From Microcosmobacter sp040493455 (lineage in GTDB: Bacteria; Bacteroidota; Bacteroidia; Flavobacteriales; Flavobacteriaceae): a DNA stretch of 64,000 nucleotides. Position numbers and translations under genes: made by a program. The notes under the pieces are model-generated. The model saw nothing but the letters and a program-made list of their open reading frames with translations. It was not told the DNA's origin and did no database searches. Positions 43,455 to 51,342 of the stretch are shown here, one piece after another (positions within the stretch are counted from its first letter, which is position 1; each line of letters opens with the position of its first letter). The DNA is taken from contig NZ_JANFDA010000003.1 of NCBI RefSeq assembly GCF_040493455.1, positions 1 to 64,000 on the forward strand, given 5' to 3'.

Positions 43455-44422
43455 TATGCACTTTCCTTTCCTTTTCCAAGATATTCTAGGATAAGAATAC
43501 TAGCGATACCTAAAATCATTAAAACAATGGCAATAACTAATTGATTATCTCCTTCAAAAGAAAAAGGAGAGATGCTCTCTTCTACAAGTGGTACTTTTTC
43601 ACCATGTGAATTGGTTCTCCAGCTCAACACATTTTTCCAAGGCCAAATTTTGTTCAAGGATCCAATCATAAATCCTGTAAGTGCTGCAAGCGTTAGGTTT
43701 TTATGATTCTTGAACATCCAATTAAGAATCTTTGAAAAAACTTTAATACCCACGATAGCACCAATAGCCAACATTGCGAATTTTAAAAGTGCGTCTTTCA
43801 GTAATTCAAAATTCATTGTAGAAACGCCTTCTCTCAGATTATTTACAGTATCAATCGCGGTACCGTAAGCACCTAAAATCAGGAGAATAAATGCTCCTGA
43901 AACACCTGGTAGAATCATGGCTATGATGGCAATAAAACCACAAAATAGCAAGTATAAAGAACTGTCTGGTGATGCAAATGGTTCGGCAGTTGTTATGAAA
44001 TATGAGACTACTGATGTTAGGATAATAGCAATGCAGAGCTTAAAATCCCATTTTTTTATTTGCTTTCCTATAAACCAAATACTCGCCAAAACTAAACCAA
44101 AGAAGAAGGCCCAGAGTAAGATAGGTTCATTTGTCAATAGCCATTTTATAGCCTTAGCTAAGGACAATATACTTATCGCTACACCAGTGAAGAGGGCTAG
44201 TAGAAAAGTACCGTTTATAGATTTCCAGGCAGCTTTAAAACCTTCTTTACGCCAAGTTTTAAATACACCAAAATTTACACGGTCTATACTTTCTATAAGT
44301 TCTTCGTAAATACCTGAAATAAAAGCGATAGTACCACCAGAAACGCCTGGTACCACATCCGCAGCTCCCATGGCTAATCCTTTGAGGCTGATAATAAAAT
44401 AGTCTAAAAAACGTCTTTGCAT
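43454..44422 (-). CDS. DUF368 polyprenyl-phosphate transporter (PopT-like), first copy
   Basis: The 322-residue protein has the same design as the next gene: DVVPGVSGGTIAFISGIYEELI near residue 22 and AMILPGVSGAFILLILGAYG near 167, with GSLNKIWPWKN near 258 matching GSLGVVWPWKN of the second copy. It is expected in the inner membrane, flipping undecaprenyl phosphate back to the cytoplasm. It is the first gene of a minus-strand group of DUF368, DUF368 and aroE. A pair of different DUF368 proteins may mean different lipid carriers or a heterodimer; this is not shown. Confidence 0.92.
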   Translation of the reverse strand: MQRRFLDYFIISLKGLAMGAADVVPGVSGGTIAFISGIYEELIESIDRVNFGVFKTWRKEGFKAAWKSINGTFLLALFTGVAISILSLAKAIKWLLTNEPILLWAFFFGLVLASIWFIGKQIKKWDFKLCIAIILTSVVSYFITTAEPFASPDSSLYLLFCGFIAIIAMILPGVSGAFILLILGAYGTAIDTVNNLREGVSTMNFELLKDALLKFAMLAIGAIVGIKVFSKILNWMFKNHKNLTLAALTGFMIGSLNKIWPWKNVLSWRTNSHGEKVPLVEESISPFSFEGDNQLVIAIVLMILGIASILILEYLGKGKESA

Positions 44423-44459
44423 TGTCTATTTTGAGAAATAGAATGTAAAGGTATGCAAA

Positions 44460-45872
44460 TTAGTTGGACGGATTTTTAGATTTAATTATAATATCTGTTA
44501 ATGTTGTCCTATTTTTTAGCTTCGGAAATAACTCGTCGATGATAAAGCTGTATTCAGCATTCAAACAAAGTGCATTTTTTAAATGATATCGACCTTTATC
44601 TGTTTGTAATGTAGTGTAATACAATCCTGCTAATCGATATTCTATTTCAGCATTTTCTGGATAAAACTCCGCCGCTTGTAACAGACTATAGATTGCAGCT
44701 TCATATTCACCAAGTTTTATTAAGATGTCTGCTCTAGATAACCAAGTGTCTACTTCGTAGTTGCCTAATTCCAAAGAACGCTTATAACCATGTTCTGCTT
44801 CTTCGTAGAACATTAATCTGTGATTTATCTGCGCGTATAATTTCCAGTATACCACATTTTCACTATCAATATTTATGGCTTTGTTTATATAGAATAGAGC
44901 CTTTTGGTAGTTTTTCTTTTTGGTGTAAAACTTGGTAATTGCAATCCATGCCTTATCCAATAAAGGGTCTTCATGTACGGTCTTTGTAAAATATTGAAGT
45001 GCTAAATCAGATTGTCCAAGTTTTTCATGGCAGTGCCCTATACGCAACAGTGCAAAAGAAGTTGGCTCCTCGAGAGCTAATGTGATTTTATAATTCTCAA
45101 TGGCTTCAGGATAGCGTTTTTGTTTTTCAAGAACCTTTCCTTTTTCTAAATATGCGCCAACGAATGTATCGTCAGAGATTATAGCAAAATCGAATGCTGC
45201 TAATGCTTTTTTGTAAGATTTAATAGCAAAGTACTGCTTGCCGAGTTGATGCCACGCAACTTCACAGTATGGATTCGAATCTAGATACCTGTTTAAGAAA
45301 TTAATTGCATCCTCATTCTTATCCATAAAGTCGAAACAATAGATGATGTTATAAAGTGCAGAATAATCTGTAAGGTCTAACTCTAAACACTTAGTAAAAT
45401 ACGTTCTAGCATTATCAAATTCGTCTAAGAACAGGTGTTCCATGCCTATAAGCGAATATAGATCGGCATCATCTTCTGGAGTCCCACTAATTTCTAAAGC
45501 AATTTTCAAAGTTTGAATCGCTTGCTCGTGCTTATCCTGTTTAGACAAAACATTAGCCTTCTGAATATAGATTTCCTCATTAGAAGGTTCTAATTCATAA
45601 AGCTTGTCCAATAGTTGATCAGCATCATCAAACTTGCTTTCCAAAACATAGATCTCCACTAAAAACAGCTGTAGATTTACTGAACTAGGATGTTGCTCTA
45701 AAGCCATTTTTATAGCTTTTTTTGCTAATGCAATTTTTGCGTTTTCTAAGTAATGGTGGATGATGTTTTCAAATTCATTTGAATCGAAGAATAAGACATT
45801 GTTGGTCTTTAGCATGGATTCAAATCGGGTCAAAGAATAATTGTTGTGGTCGTCGTGTTGACTGTACTCCAT
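44460..45872 (-). CDS. Tetratricopeptide repeat protein
   Basis: The 470-residue protein, with no signal peptide, is almost wholly made of TPR units from about residue 35 to 445. Examples are YEEAEHGYKRSLELGNYEVDT, YQKALFYINKAINIDSENV, YKKALAAFDFAIISDDTFV and YPEAIENYKITLALEEPTS; the spacing is 34 residues. Such solenoids bind other proteins. Length is normal for the family in Flavobacteriia. It is upstream of the DUF368 pair, 37 bases away, on the same strand. The partner is unknown. Confidence 0.9.
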   Translation of the reverse strand: MEYSQHDDHNNYSLTRFESMLKTNNVLFFDSNEFENIIHHYLENAKIALAKKAIKMALEQHPSSVNLQLFLVEIYVLESKFDDADQLLDKLYELEPSNEEIYIQKANVLSKQDKHEQAIQTLKIALEISGTPEDDADLYSLIGMEHLFLDEFDNARTYFTKCLELDLTDYSALYNIIYCFDFMDKNEDAINFLNRYLDSNPYCEVAWHQLGKQYFAIKSYKKALAAFDFAIISDDTFVGAYLEKGKVLEKQKRYPEAIENYKITLALEEPTSFALLRIGHCHEKLGQSDLALQYFTKTVHEDPLLDKAWIAITKFYTKKKNYQKALFYINKAINIDSENVVYWKLYAQINHRLMFYEEAEHGYKRSLELGNYEVDTWLSRADILIKLGEYEAAIYSLLQAAEFYPENAEIEYRLAGLYYTTLQTDKGRYHLKNALCLNAEYSFIIDELFPKLKNRTTLTDIIIKSKNPSN

Positions 45873-46018
45873 AAGCGGTTATTAGGGTTTGCTAGAATAA
45901 ATTTACAGTTCAAATAAAGACTTTGCAGAAATGAGGGTTATTGTTTTTAACAAAGTAATTAACAGGGAATTGATTTAAGGAATACTTTCGATTTAATAAT
46001 TGATTTACAATAGTTTGG

Positions 46019-46046
46019 TGTGAATTATTTACACTGTTAATTCACA
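46019..46046. repeat. Inverted repeat over the aminotransferase stop codon
   Basis: Nine-base perfect arms, TGTGAATTA (46019-46027) and TAATTCACA (46038-46046), with a 10-base spacer. The stop codon of the aminotransferase gene (46037-46039) lies at the start of the second arm. No T run follows on either strand, so it is not a normal terminator. It may be an mRNA 3' stem or a protein site. Confidence 0.6.
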
Positions 46047-47221
46047 TTTATTTTATTTAAAACTTTCAATATTTTATTACAACCTTCTATGATTTCTTCT
46101 TCAGAAATTGTAAGTGGAGGTGTAATTCGTACTGCTTTTGGTTCGAATAAGAGCCAAAATAGAATCAATCCTTCATCTTGGCAATCCAAAATAATTTGGT
46201 TGGTAACTTCTGCAGAAGGAGTCATCAAAGCGAGCATTAATCCACGACCTCTAATATCTTCGATTAAAGGATGAACGAGTGTTTCTCTAATTAATTGTTC
46301 TTTCTTTAAAGTACTTTCAATAAGATTTGATTCTGTTATTTCTTGTAGGGTTGCTAGTGCAGCAGAAGCAATCACTGGATGGCCTCCAAAAGTAGTAATA
46401 TGTCCAAGCTTTGGATTATCTTTTAATGTAGACATCATTTCGTTTGAAGCTGTAAATGCACCAATTGGCATTCCTCCTCCCAGACCTTTACCAGTAACTA
46501 ATATATCTGGTACACAATTGTAATGTTCAAAACCAAAAAGCTTACCAGTTCGTCCAAATCCAGGCTGAATTTCATCTAAAACTAGTAGTGCTCCAACCGT
46601 GTTGCAACGTTGTCTTACCTTTTCGAGATAACCATTTGTTGGTTCAATAAATCCTGCGCCACCTTGAATAGTTTCTAAAACTACGGCAGCGGTTTTAGAA
46701 GTAATGAGGTCAAGATTAGCTTCATTATTGAATTCAATAAATTTTACATCTGGAAGTAATGGTCTGAAAGGTTGTTTGCGCTCTTCATATCCCATAATAC
46801 TCAAAGCGCCCATGGTGTTACCATGGTATGCGTGGTTGGCTGCAATGATTTCACTTCTGCCAGTAAAACGTCGTGCTAACTTTATTGCGCCATCAATAGC
46901 TTCAGTGCCAGAATTGGTGAGGTATGTTGTATCTAGTGGATCAGGTAAATGTGATGCCAGTAGCTTAGATAATTTTATAGCGTTTTCTTGTGCATACTCA
47001 CCATAAACCATAACATGCAAATACTTATCTAACTGATCTTTTATGGCTTTAGTAACTCTGGGGTGTTTGTGCCCTAGACTGCAAGCAGAAACTCCAGCAA
47101 CAAAATCTAAGTATGCTTTTCCTTTGGTGTCAAAAATGTATGACCCTTCGGCATGAGAAACTTCCATAGCCAATGGGTGAGGAGTGGTCTGAGCTTGATA
47201 TTTTAAAAAATCGCCGAGCAT
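46037..47221 (-). CDS. Class III PLP aminotransferase (acetylornithine/ornithine type)
   Basis: A 394-residue PLP enzyme of the class III (subgroup II) aminotransferases. It has FVAGVSACSLGHKHPRV near residue 40, LTNSGTEAIDGAIKLAR near 101 (PLP phosphate), HAYHGNTMGALSI near 130, LLVLDEIQPGFGRTGKLFGFE (two pieces, Asp216) near 212, and the PLP lysine in VTGKGLGGGMP (Lys245). Acetylornithine, ornithine, GABA or lysine aminotransferase activity are all possible. No arginine genes are nearby, so the amino donor cannot be fixed. It follows the OstA-like gene by 3 bases on the same strand. Confidence 0.9.
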   Translation of the reverse strand: MLGDFLKYQAQTTPHPLAMEVSHAEGSYIFDTKGKAYLDFVAGVSACSLGHKHPRVTKAIKDQLDKYLHVMVYGEYAQENAIKLSKLLASHLPDPLDTTYLTNSGTEAIDGAIKLARRFTGRSEIIAANHAYHGNTMGALSIMGYEERKQPFRPLLPDVKFIEFNNEANLDLITSKTAAVVLETIQGGAGFIEPTNGYLEKVRQRCNTVGALLVLDEIQPGFGRTGKLFGFEHYNCVPDILVTGKGLGGGMPIGAFTASNEMMSTLKDNPKLGHITTFGGHPVIASAALATLQEITESNLIESTLKKEQLIRETLVHPLIEDIRGRGLMLALMTPSAEVTNQIILDCQDEGLILFWLLFEPKAVRITPPLTISEEEIIEGCNKILKVLNKINVN

Positions 47222-47224
47222 AGT

Positions 47225-49027
47225 TTAGTTGTCAGAAGTTGAAGAAATAACAGGTTTCTTCTTGGTCTTTGCAGGCTTTAATGTTTGAGACTTCTTTTTA
47301 GCGTCTTTGGTCTTCTTTGGAATATTTCGAGCAGCTTTATTTTCTTTTTTAGAATCTTTGTCGGCAGCAGCATCGACACGTTTTATAAGATCATCATCGA
47401 AGAAATCTTCTTGCGGAACGTAATCTTCAAGACCTTTTATTACTGGTAGTTCTAGAGGTGGATCATCTTTAAATAAATCCTCCACACTCTTTGGACGTTC
47501 TTCATCTCGCCAATCAAATCCTCTGAATAGCCGTGCATTCTTAGGAAATTCTTCTTCAGGATATATATCGCCATCAATTTGTTGTAGTAAACGAATTTCT
47601 TCTATTTCGCTATTTACAATTTTTATGTTGATACTTCCAGATTTAGATTTATCGATGCCAACAAGTTCATTATTCTCATTTCTGGAGTAATATATCTTCT
47701 CAGCATTTTTGATGATATCTACATTGTAGAGCTCATTGTCTTTGAATAAACCAATAAGACGTTGGCCTTTAATTTGATTGAACCCATCGGAATCTCCTAT
47801 TGTGTCTTTACTGATAAGGAAAGCATTTTGGAATACTTTGAGAGAATCTAGCTCTTCAGTTTTGACATCTGAGATGAGATGAATAGAGTCTCCAGTCATT
47901 TGATTGCCTAAATTCCAGAGTACTGGTTTTCGCTTGGCGCTAAAGGGATCACTAGTACCGAAGCGCTCAAGGTTTATTAATTGAGTAAGCCCTGTTTTAT
48001 GATCTGCATGAATAGAATCGCACTTTCCGGCCAGATCACTTTTATACAATTTTACATTATAATATGCTCTAGTGATACGGTGTTCTGGTTTTCCTGTAAC
48101 CATAAGGCGATCACCATGGATGTATACAGAATCATTCTCTTGTACTGTGATAGCAACTGCACGTTTGGTAATGAAAGCAGAGTCTTTTTCTCTAAAGATT
48201 TCTGCATAATGGCCTTTAATGACACTATTATTTATAGTGTCTGTAATCGTAATATTATTGGTGCCCGAAGCAAAGCCTCTGTTATTATCCACAAACATAC
48301 TGTCACCTTCAAAAATGCGGCTATCGTACTCTATTCTGGAGTTTTTTACGGCATAGCCAACTTTGGTTTCCGTATCATAAAATCCTTTTTCGCAATAGGT
48401 TTTACTTTCTTCAGTCGTTATTGTTGAAGGGCCAAAAAGATAGGCATGACCAGTTTCAGAATAAAAATCTAAATAATTAGTATCTATAGTGTAATCTGGG
48501 TTTACAAGCTTAACATCATTTACAAACTGATATTTTGAAGCGCTCATGTAATACCGTCCAATTTGGCTGGTAATAGTGCCAGAACTATCTCTCACCACAC
48601 GTCCACCACTTTTGTAATAGGCTTCCTGTCTGGTTCTATCAAAGTGGAGTGTATCTGTCGTAAGCGTAGATTTAGGTTCTTTCAAGATCACATCGCCACT
48701 TGCAAAAGCCAGTTGGGTTTTGCCACTATATTCTACATACTCAGCGGTCATGTTAATGCTGTCGCCTTGTTTCATATTCACATTGCTAAAGGCTTCTATA
48801 AAATCGTCTTTTTCATAATAGATAGCCTTGTCGCAGAACATATCTATGCCTTCGTGTATGAAATGAATTTGCTGTGAATTATCTCTAATAAATTCTCTAA
48901 CACCATCTTTATTGGATACTGCAAAACCAGAATATTTAATAAAAATACGTTTAGGTTGCTGCGCAAAACCACTAAATTGGGTTAACACTAGGAAGGTGCC
49001 AAGAATGAGTATTTTGAATAACTTCAA
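47225..49027 (-). CDS. OstA-like periplasmic protein (LPS transport)
   Basis: The 600-residue protein has a signal peptide (MKLFKILILGTFLVLTQFSGFA) and a body made of OstA/LptA-like beta-jellyroll repeats, visible as DGIDMFCDKAIYYEKDDFIEA-type units (ID.. YCDKAIY.. FSNV..KQGDSI). Further units occur near 80-460. The C-terminal 100 residues are low-complexity, Lys-rich and end in KTKKKPVISS. This is the OstA-like family of Bacteroidota, thought to help bridge LPS from inner to outer membrane. It forms a pair with the aminotransferase gene. Confidence 0.88.
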   Translation of the reverse strand: MKLFKILILGTFLVLTQFSGFAQQPKRIFIKYSGFAVSNKDGVREFIRDNSQQIHFIHEGIDMFCDKAIYYEKDDFIEAFSNVNMKQGDSINMTAEYVEYSGKTQLAFASGDVILKEPKSTLTTDTLHFDRTRQEAYYKSGGRVVRDSSGTITSQIGRYYMSASKYQFVNDVKLVNPDYTIDTNYLDFYSETGHAYLFGPSTITTEESKTYCEKGFYDTETKVGYAVKNSRIEYDSRIFEGDSMFVDNNRGFASGTNNITITDTINNSVIKGHYAEIFREKDSAFITKRAVAITVQENDSVYIHGDRLMVTGKPEHRITRAYYNVKLYKSDLAGKCDSIHADHKTGLTQLINLERFGTSDPFSAKRKPVLWNLGNQMTGDSIHLISDVKTEELDSLKVFQNAFLISKDTIGDSDGFNQIKGQRLIGLFKDNELYNVDIIKNAEKIYYSRNENNELVGIDKSKSGSINIKIVNSEIEEIRLLQQIDGDIYPEEEFPKNARLFRGFDWRDEERPKSVEDLFKDDPPLELPVIKGLEDYVPQEDFFDDDLIKRVDAAADKDSKKENKAARNIPKKTKDAKKKSQTLKPAKTKKKPVISSTSDN

Positions 49028-49044
49028 ATGACTTGAATTTTGTT

Positions 49045-49052
49045 CAAAAGTA
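49045..49052 (-). promoter_or_regulatory. Putative -7 box of the OstA-like gene
   Basis: Minus-strand TACTTTTG (TAnnTTTG), 17 bases before the start codon at 49027. Confidence 0.45.
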
Positions 49053-49088
49053 ACGATATTAATTAGTTTTAATTATTAATGAAAACAA

Positions 49089-49115
49089 AAAACGCACCAA
49101 ATTTAGGTACGTTTT
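49089..49115 (-). terminator. Probable terminator after the small exported peptide gene
   Basis: A 10-bp stem with one mismatch (49089-49098 with 49106-49115) is followed on the minus strand by a T-rich run, 61 bases after the small gene's stop. Confidence 0.65.
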
Positions 49116-49176
49116 AAGAAACATTTGTCAATAAGTGATGTTAGTTGTTAAGCTATGCGATTTCTAACAACTTTTA

Positions 49177-49401
49177 TTAATTACATAATCTAGATCTGCC
49201 AAAGCCTCCTTCGATACAAGATTTTGTAGGAAACCCATAGCTTTTGGCCCAATAGTCATAGCTTTCAGTTTCTTTTGAGTCAATTTTTTTTTGACTCTCA
49301 GTAAGATTATCTTTTTTGATGTCGCTTTTTGGGAAGGTAACAAATGAGGTTAAACATATAAAGGTTGAGTACATTAATAGCTTAGGGGCAAGCTTTGTCA
49401 T
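49177..49401 (-). CDS. Small exported peptide of unknown function
   Basis: A 74-residue product with an N-terminal hydrophobic segment (about residues 8-22, LLMYSTFICLTSFVTF) that looks like a signal peptide, a charged middle (DIKKDNLTESQKKIDSKETE), and a C-terminus YDYWAKSYGFPTKSCIEGGF ending GRSRLCN. Two Cys lie 11 residues apart at the end and could make a disulfide. It has its own gap upstream and a terminator-like hairpin after it, which supports a real gene. I know no matching family. It might be a secreted signal or a small precursor peptide, but nothing in the context says so. Confidence 0.5.
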   Translation of the reverse strand: MTKLAPKLLMYSTFICLTSFVTFPKSDIKKDNLTESQKKIDSKETESYDYWAKSYGFPTKSCIEGGFGRSRLCN

Positions 49402-49584
49402 AAATATTATCTATTCTTGTTTTATCATAAATTGTTTTTTTTTGATGGTTAGTCATTCTATGACAAAAAAGAATTACTTAGAAAAAGTAATGACAAGAAT
49501 TGTAATAATAGCAAGATGTGTAAGCAAATTTATAGAAAAAATCTTACAAATAATAATGGTATATGTTAAATTTATACGAGAAAA

Positions 49585-50859
49585 CTATTTTCTAACTATC
49601 GTTTGTTTTCTATCTGGACCAACAGATACAACAGTGATAGGAATCTCTAGTTCTTTCTCTAAAAATGCAATATAATCATTGAGTTCTTTTGGCATTTGAG
49701 ATGCTTCAGTCATAGACGTTAAATCTTCTTTCCAACCTTTTAACTCTGTATATATTGGTGTTACATTTTCAGATTCAATATTGTAAGGTAAATGCGAAAT
49801 GGTTTCACCTTTATAATTATAAGATGTACATACTTTCAAAGTATTAAAACCAGAAAGTACATCGCCTTTCATCATAATTAATTGTGTAACGCCATTAACA
49901 GCACATGCATACTTAAGTGCGACAAGATCTAGCCAACCACAACGACGTGCACGACCTGTCGTAGCACCAAATTCGTGACCAACTCGACCCATAGTTTCAC
50001 CTACTTCGTCAAATAATTCTGTTGGGAATGGTCCGGAACCAACTCTAGTCGTGTAGGCTTTAAAGATGCCATATACTTCTCCAATTTTATTTGGAGCAAT
50101 GCCTAAGCCTGTACAGGCTCCAGCAGCAGTGGTATTGGAAGAGGTTACAAACGGATAGGTTCCAAAATCAATATCGAGTAAAGAGCCTTGAGCACCTTCA
50201 GCAAGAATAGATTTTTCAGATTTTTGAGCTTTATGCAAATAATCTTCAGAATCAATAAATGTTAATGATTTCAAAGTTTCTATAGCTTCGAAAAACTCAG
50301 TTTCTAATTCTTCTAAATCATACTGAACATCTACATTATAGAATGCAATCATAGCTTCGTGCTTTTTAGCTAAAGCTCTATATTTTTTCTCCCAACCATC
50401 TAGTTCTATATCACCAACTCTTATACCGTTACGCCCAGTTTTGTCCATATATGTTGGACCAATACCTTTTAGTGTAGATCCTATTTTGGCCTTACCTTTA
50501 GAAGCTTCACTTGCAGCATCTAGCAGACGATGTGTTGGTAGAATAATGTGCGCTTTTCTAGAAATCAATAAAGATGATTTATAGTCCACGTTTTGTTCAT
50601 CTAACTTATCTAACTCCTTTTTGAAGATCACAGGATCGATAACAACGCCATTACCCACAAGGTTTACGGTTTCATCATGAAAAATACCTGAAGGAATTGT
50701 ATGTAATACGTGTTTTTTTCCGTTGAAAACAAGGGTGTGTCCTGCATTTGGACCTCCTTGAAAACGTGCAATAATGTCGTATTTGGAGGTGAGTACATCA
50801 ACAATTTTTCCTTTGCCTTCGTCACCCCATTGTAAGCCGAGTAGTAAATCTACTGCCAT
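49585..50859 (-). CDS. purA: Adenylosuccinate synthetase
   Basis: PurA joins IMP and aspartate with GTP to give adenylosuccinate, the first committed step to AMP. The 424-residue protein starts with the signature LLLGLQWGDEGKGKIVDVL, has RFQGGPNAGHTLVF near residue 33, TLKGIGPTYMDKTGRNGIRV (residue near 127), AEGAQGSLLDIDFGTYPFVTS near 215, and TTGRARRCGWLDLVAL near 298. Normal length. It begins 3 bases after the Fur-type gene and is probably co-transcribed with it. Confidence 0.97.
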   Translation of the reverse strand: MAVDLLLGLQWGDEGKGKIVDVLTSKYDIIARFQGGPNAGHTLVFNGKKHVLHTIPSGIFHDETVNLVGNGVVIDPVIFKKELDKLDEQNVDYKSSLLISRKAHIILPTHRLLDAASEASKGKAKIGSTLKGIGPTYMDKTGRNGIRVGDIELDGWEKKYRALAKKHEAMIAFYNVDVQYDLEELETEFFEAIETLKSLTFIDSEDYLHKAQKSEKSILAEGAQGSLLDIDFGTYPFVTSSNTTAAGACTGLGIAPNKIGEVYGIFKAYTTRVGSGPFPTELFDEVGETMGRVGHEFGATTGRARRCGWLDLVALKYACAVNGVTQLIMMKGDVLSGFNTLKVCTSYNYKGETISHLPYNIESENVTPIYTELKGWKEDLTSMTEASQMPKELNDYIAFLEKELEIPITVVSVGPDRKQTIVRK

Positions 50860-50862
50860 AAG

Positions 50863-51315
50863 TTAGTTGGTTGATTTTTTGTTTCCGTAAAAGTAGAGCG
50901 AATGATTGTGGATCTCGATATCGAAAACTTCTTCAATAGTTTTTTTGATAGACTGTATTCTTGGATCGCAGAACTCGATAACTTCTCCCGTATCCGTTAG
51001 GATAACATGGTCGTGTTGTTTATCGAAAAATGATTTTTCATAGTGAGCCTGGTTTTGACCGAATTGATGTTTTCTAACCAATGCACAATCTAACAAGAGC
51101 TCTATGGTGTTGTACAATGTTGCACGACTTACACGATAGTTCTTGTTTTTCATTTTAATGTAGAGCGATTCAATGTCGAAATGGTCATCGTTTTCGTAAA
51201 TCTCCTGAAGAATTGCATAACGCTCAGGAGTTTTTCTGTGACCATTTTCTTCTAAGAATTGTGTAAATACATTCTTTACAATTTCCTGATCTGTATCCTT
51301 ATTTTTTTTGCTCAT
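50863..51315 (-). CDS. Fur family transcriptional regulator
   Basis: The 150-residue metal-sensing repressor has a winged helix (HRKTPERYAILQEIYENDDHF, SLYIKMKNKNYRVSRATLYNTIEL; two pieces, residues 25-75) and a dimer domain with QAHYEKSFFDKQHDHVILT near 100 and HNHSLYFYG at the end. The first CxxC of the structural zinc site in many Fur proteins is not present: the usual TDCG reads TDTG, and only one Cys (EFCDPR) follows. The start at 51315 (MSKKNKDT) is chosen from the -7 box at 51327, which excludes the longer frame. It could be Fur, Zur or PerR; the metal is not decided. Confidence 0.9.
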   Translation of the reverse strand: MSKKNKDTDQEIVKNVFTQFLEENGHRKTPERYAILQEIYENDDHFDIESLYIKMKNKNYRVSRATLYNTIELLLDCALVRKHQFGQNQAHYEKSFFDKQHDHVILTDTGEVIEFCDPRIQSIKKTIEEVFDIEIHNHSLYFYGNKKSTN

Positions 51316-51326
51316 GATTCCGCCTG

Positions 51327-51334
51327 CAAATTTA
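51327..51334 (-). promoter_or_regulatory. Putative -7 box of the Fur-purA unit
   Basis: Minus-strand TAAATTTG (TAnnTTTG), 11 bases before the chosen start codon at 51315, in the 27-base gap after the Rel gene. Confidence 0.45.
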
Positions 51335-51342
51335 CACAATTT

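Noticed and set aside
47981..48877. Open frames on the plus strand opposite the OstA-like gene
   Set aside because: They are shadows of a clear minus-strand gene with a signal peptide and a family match.
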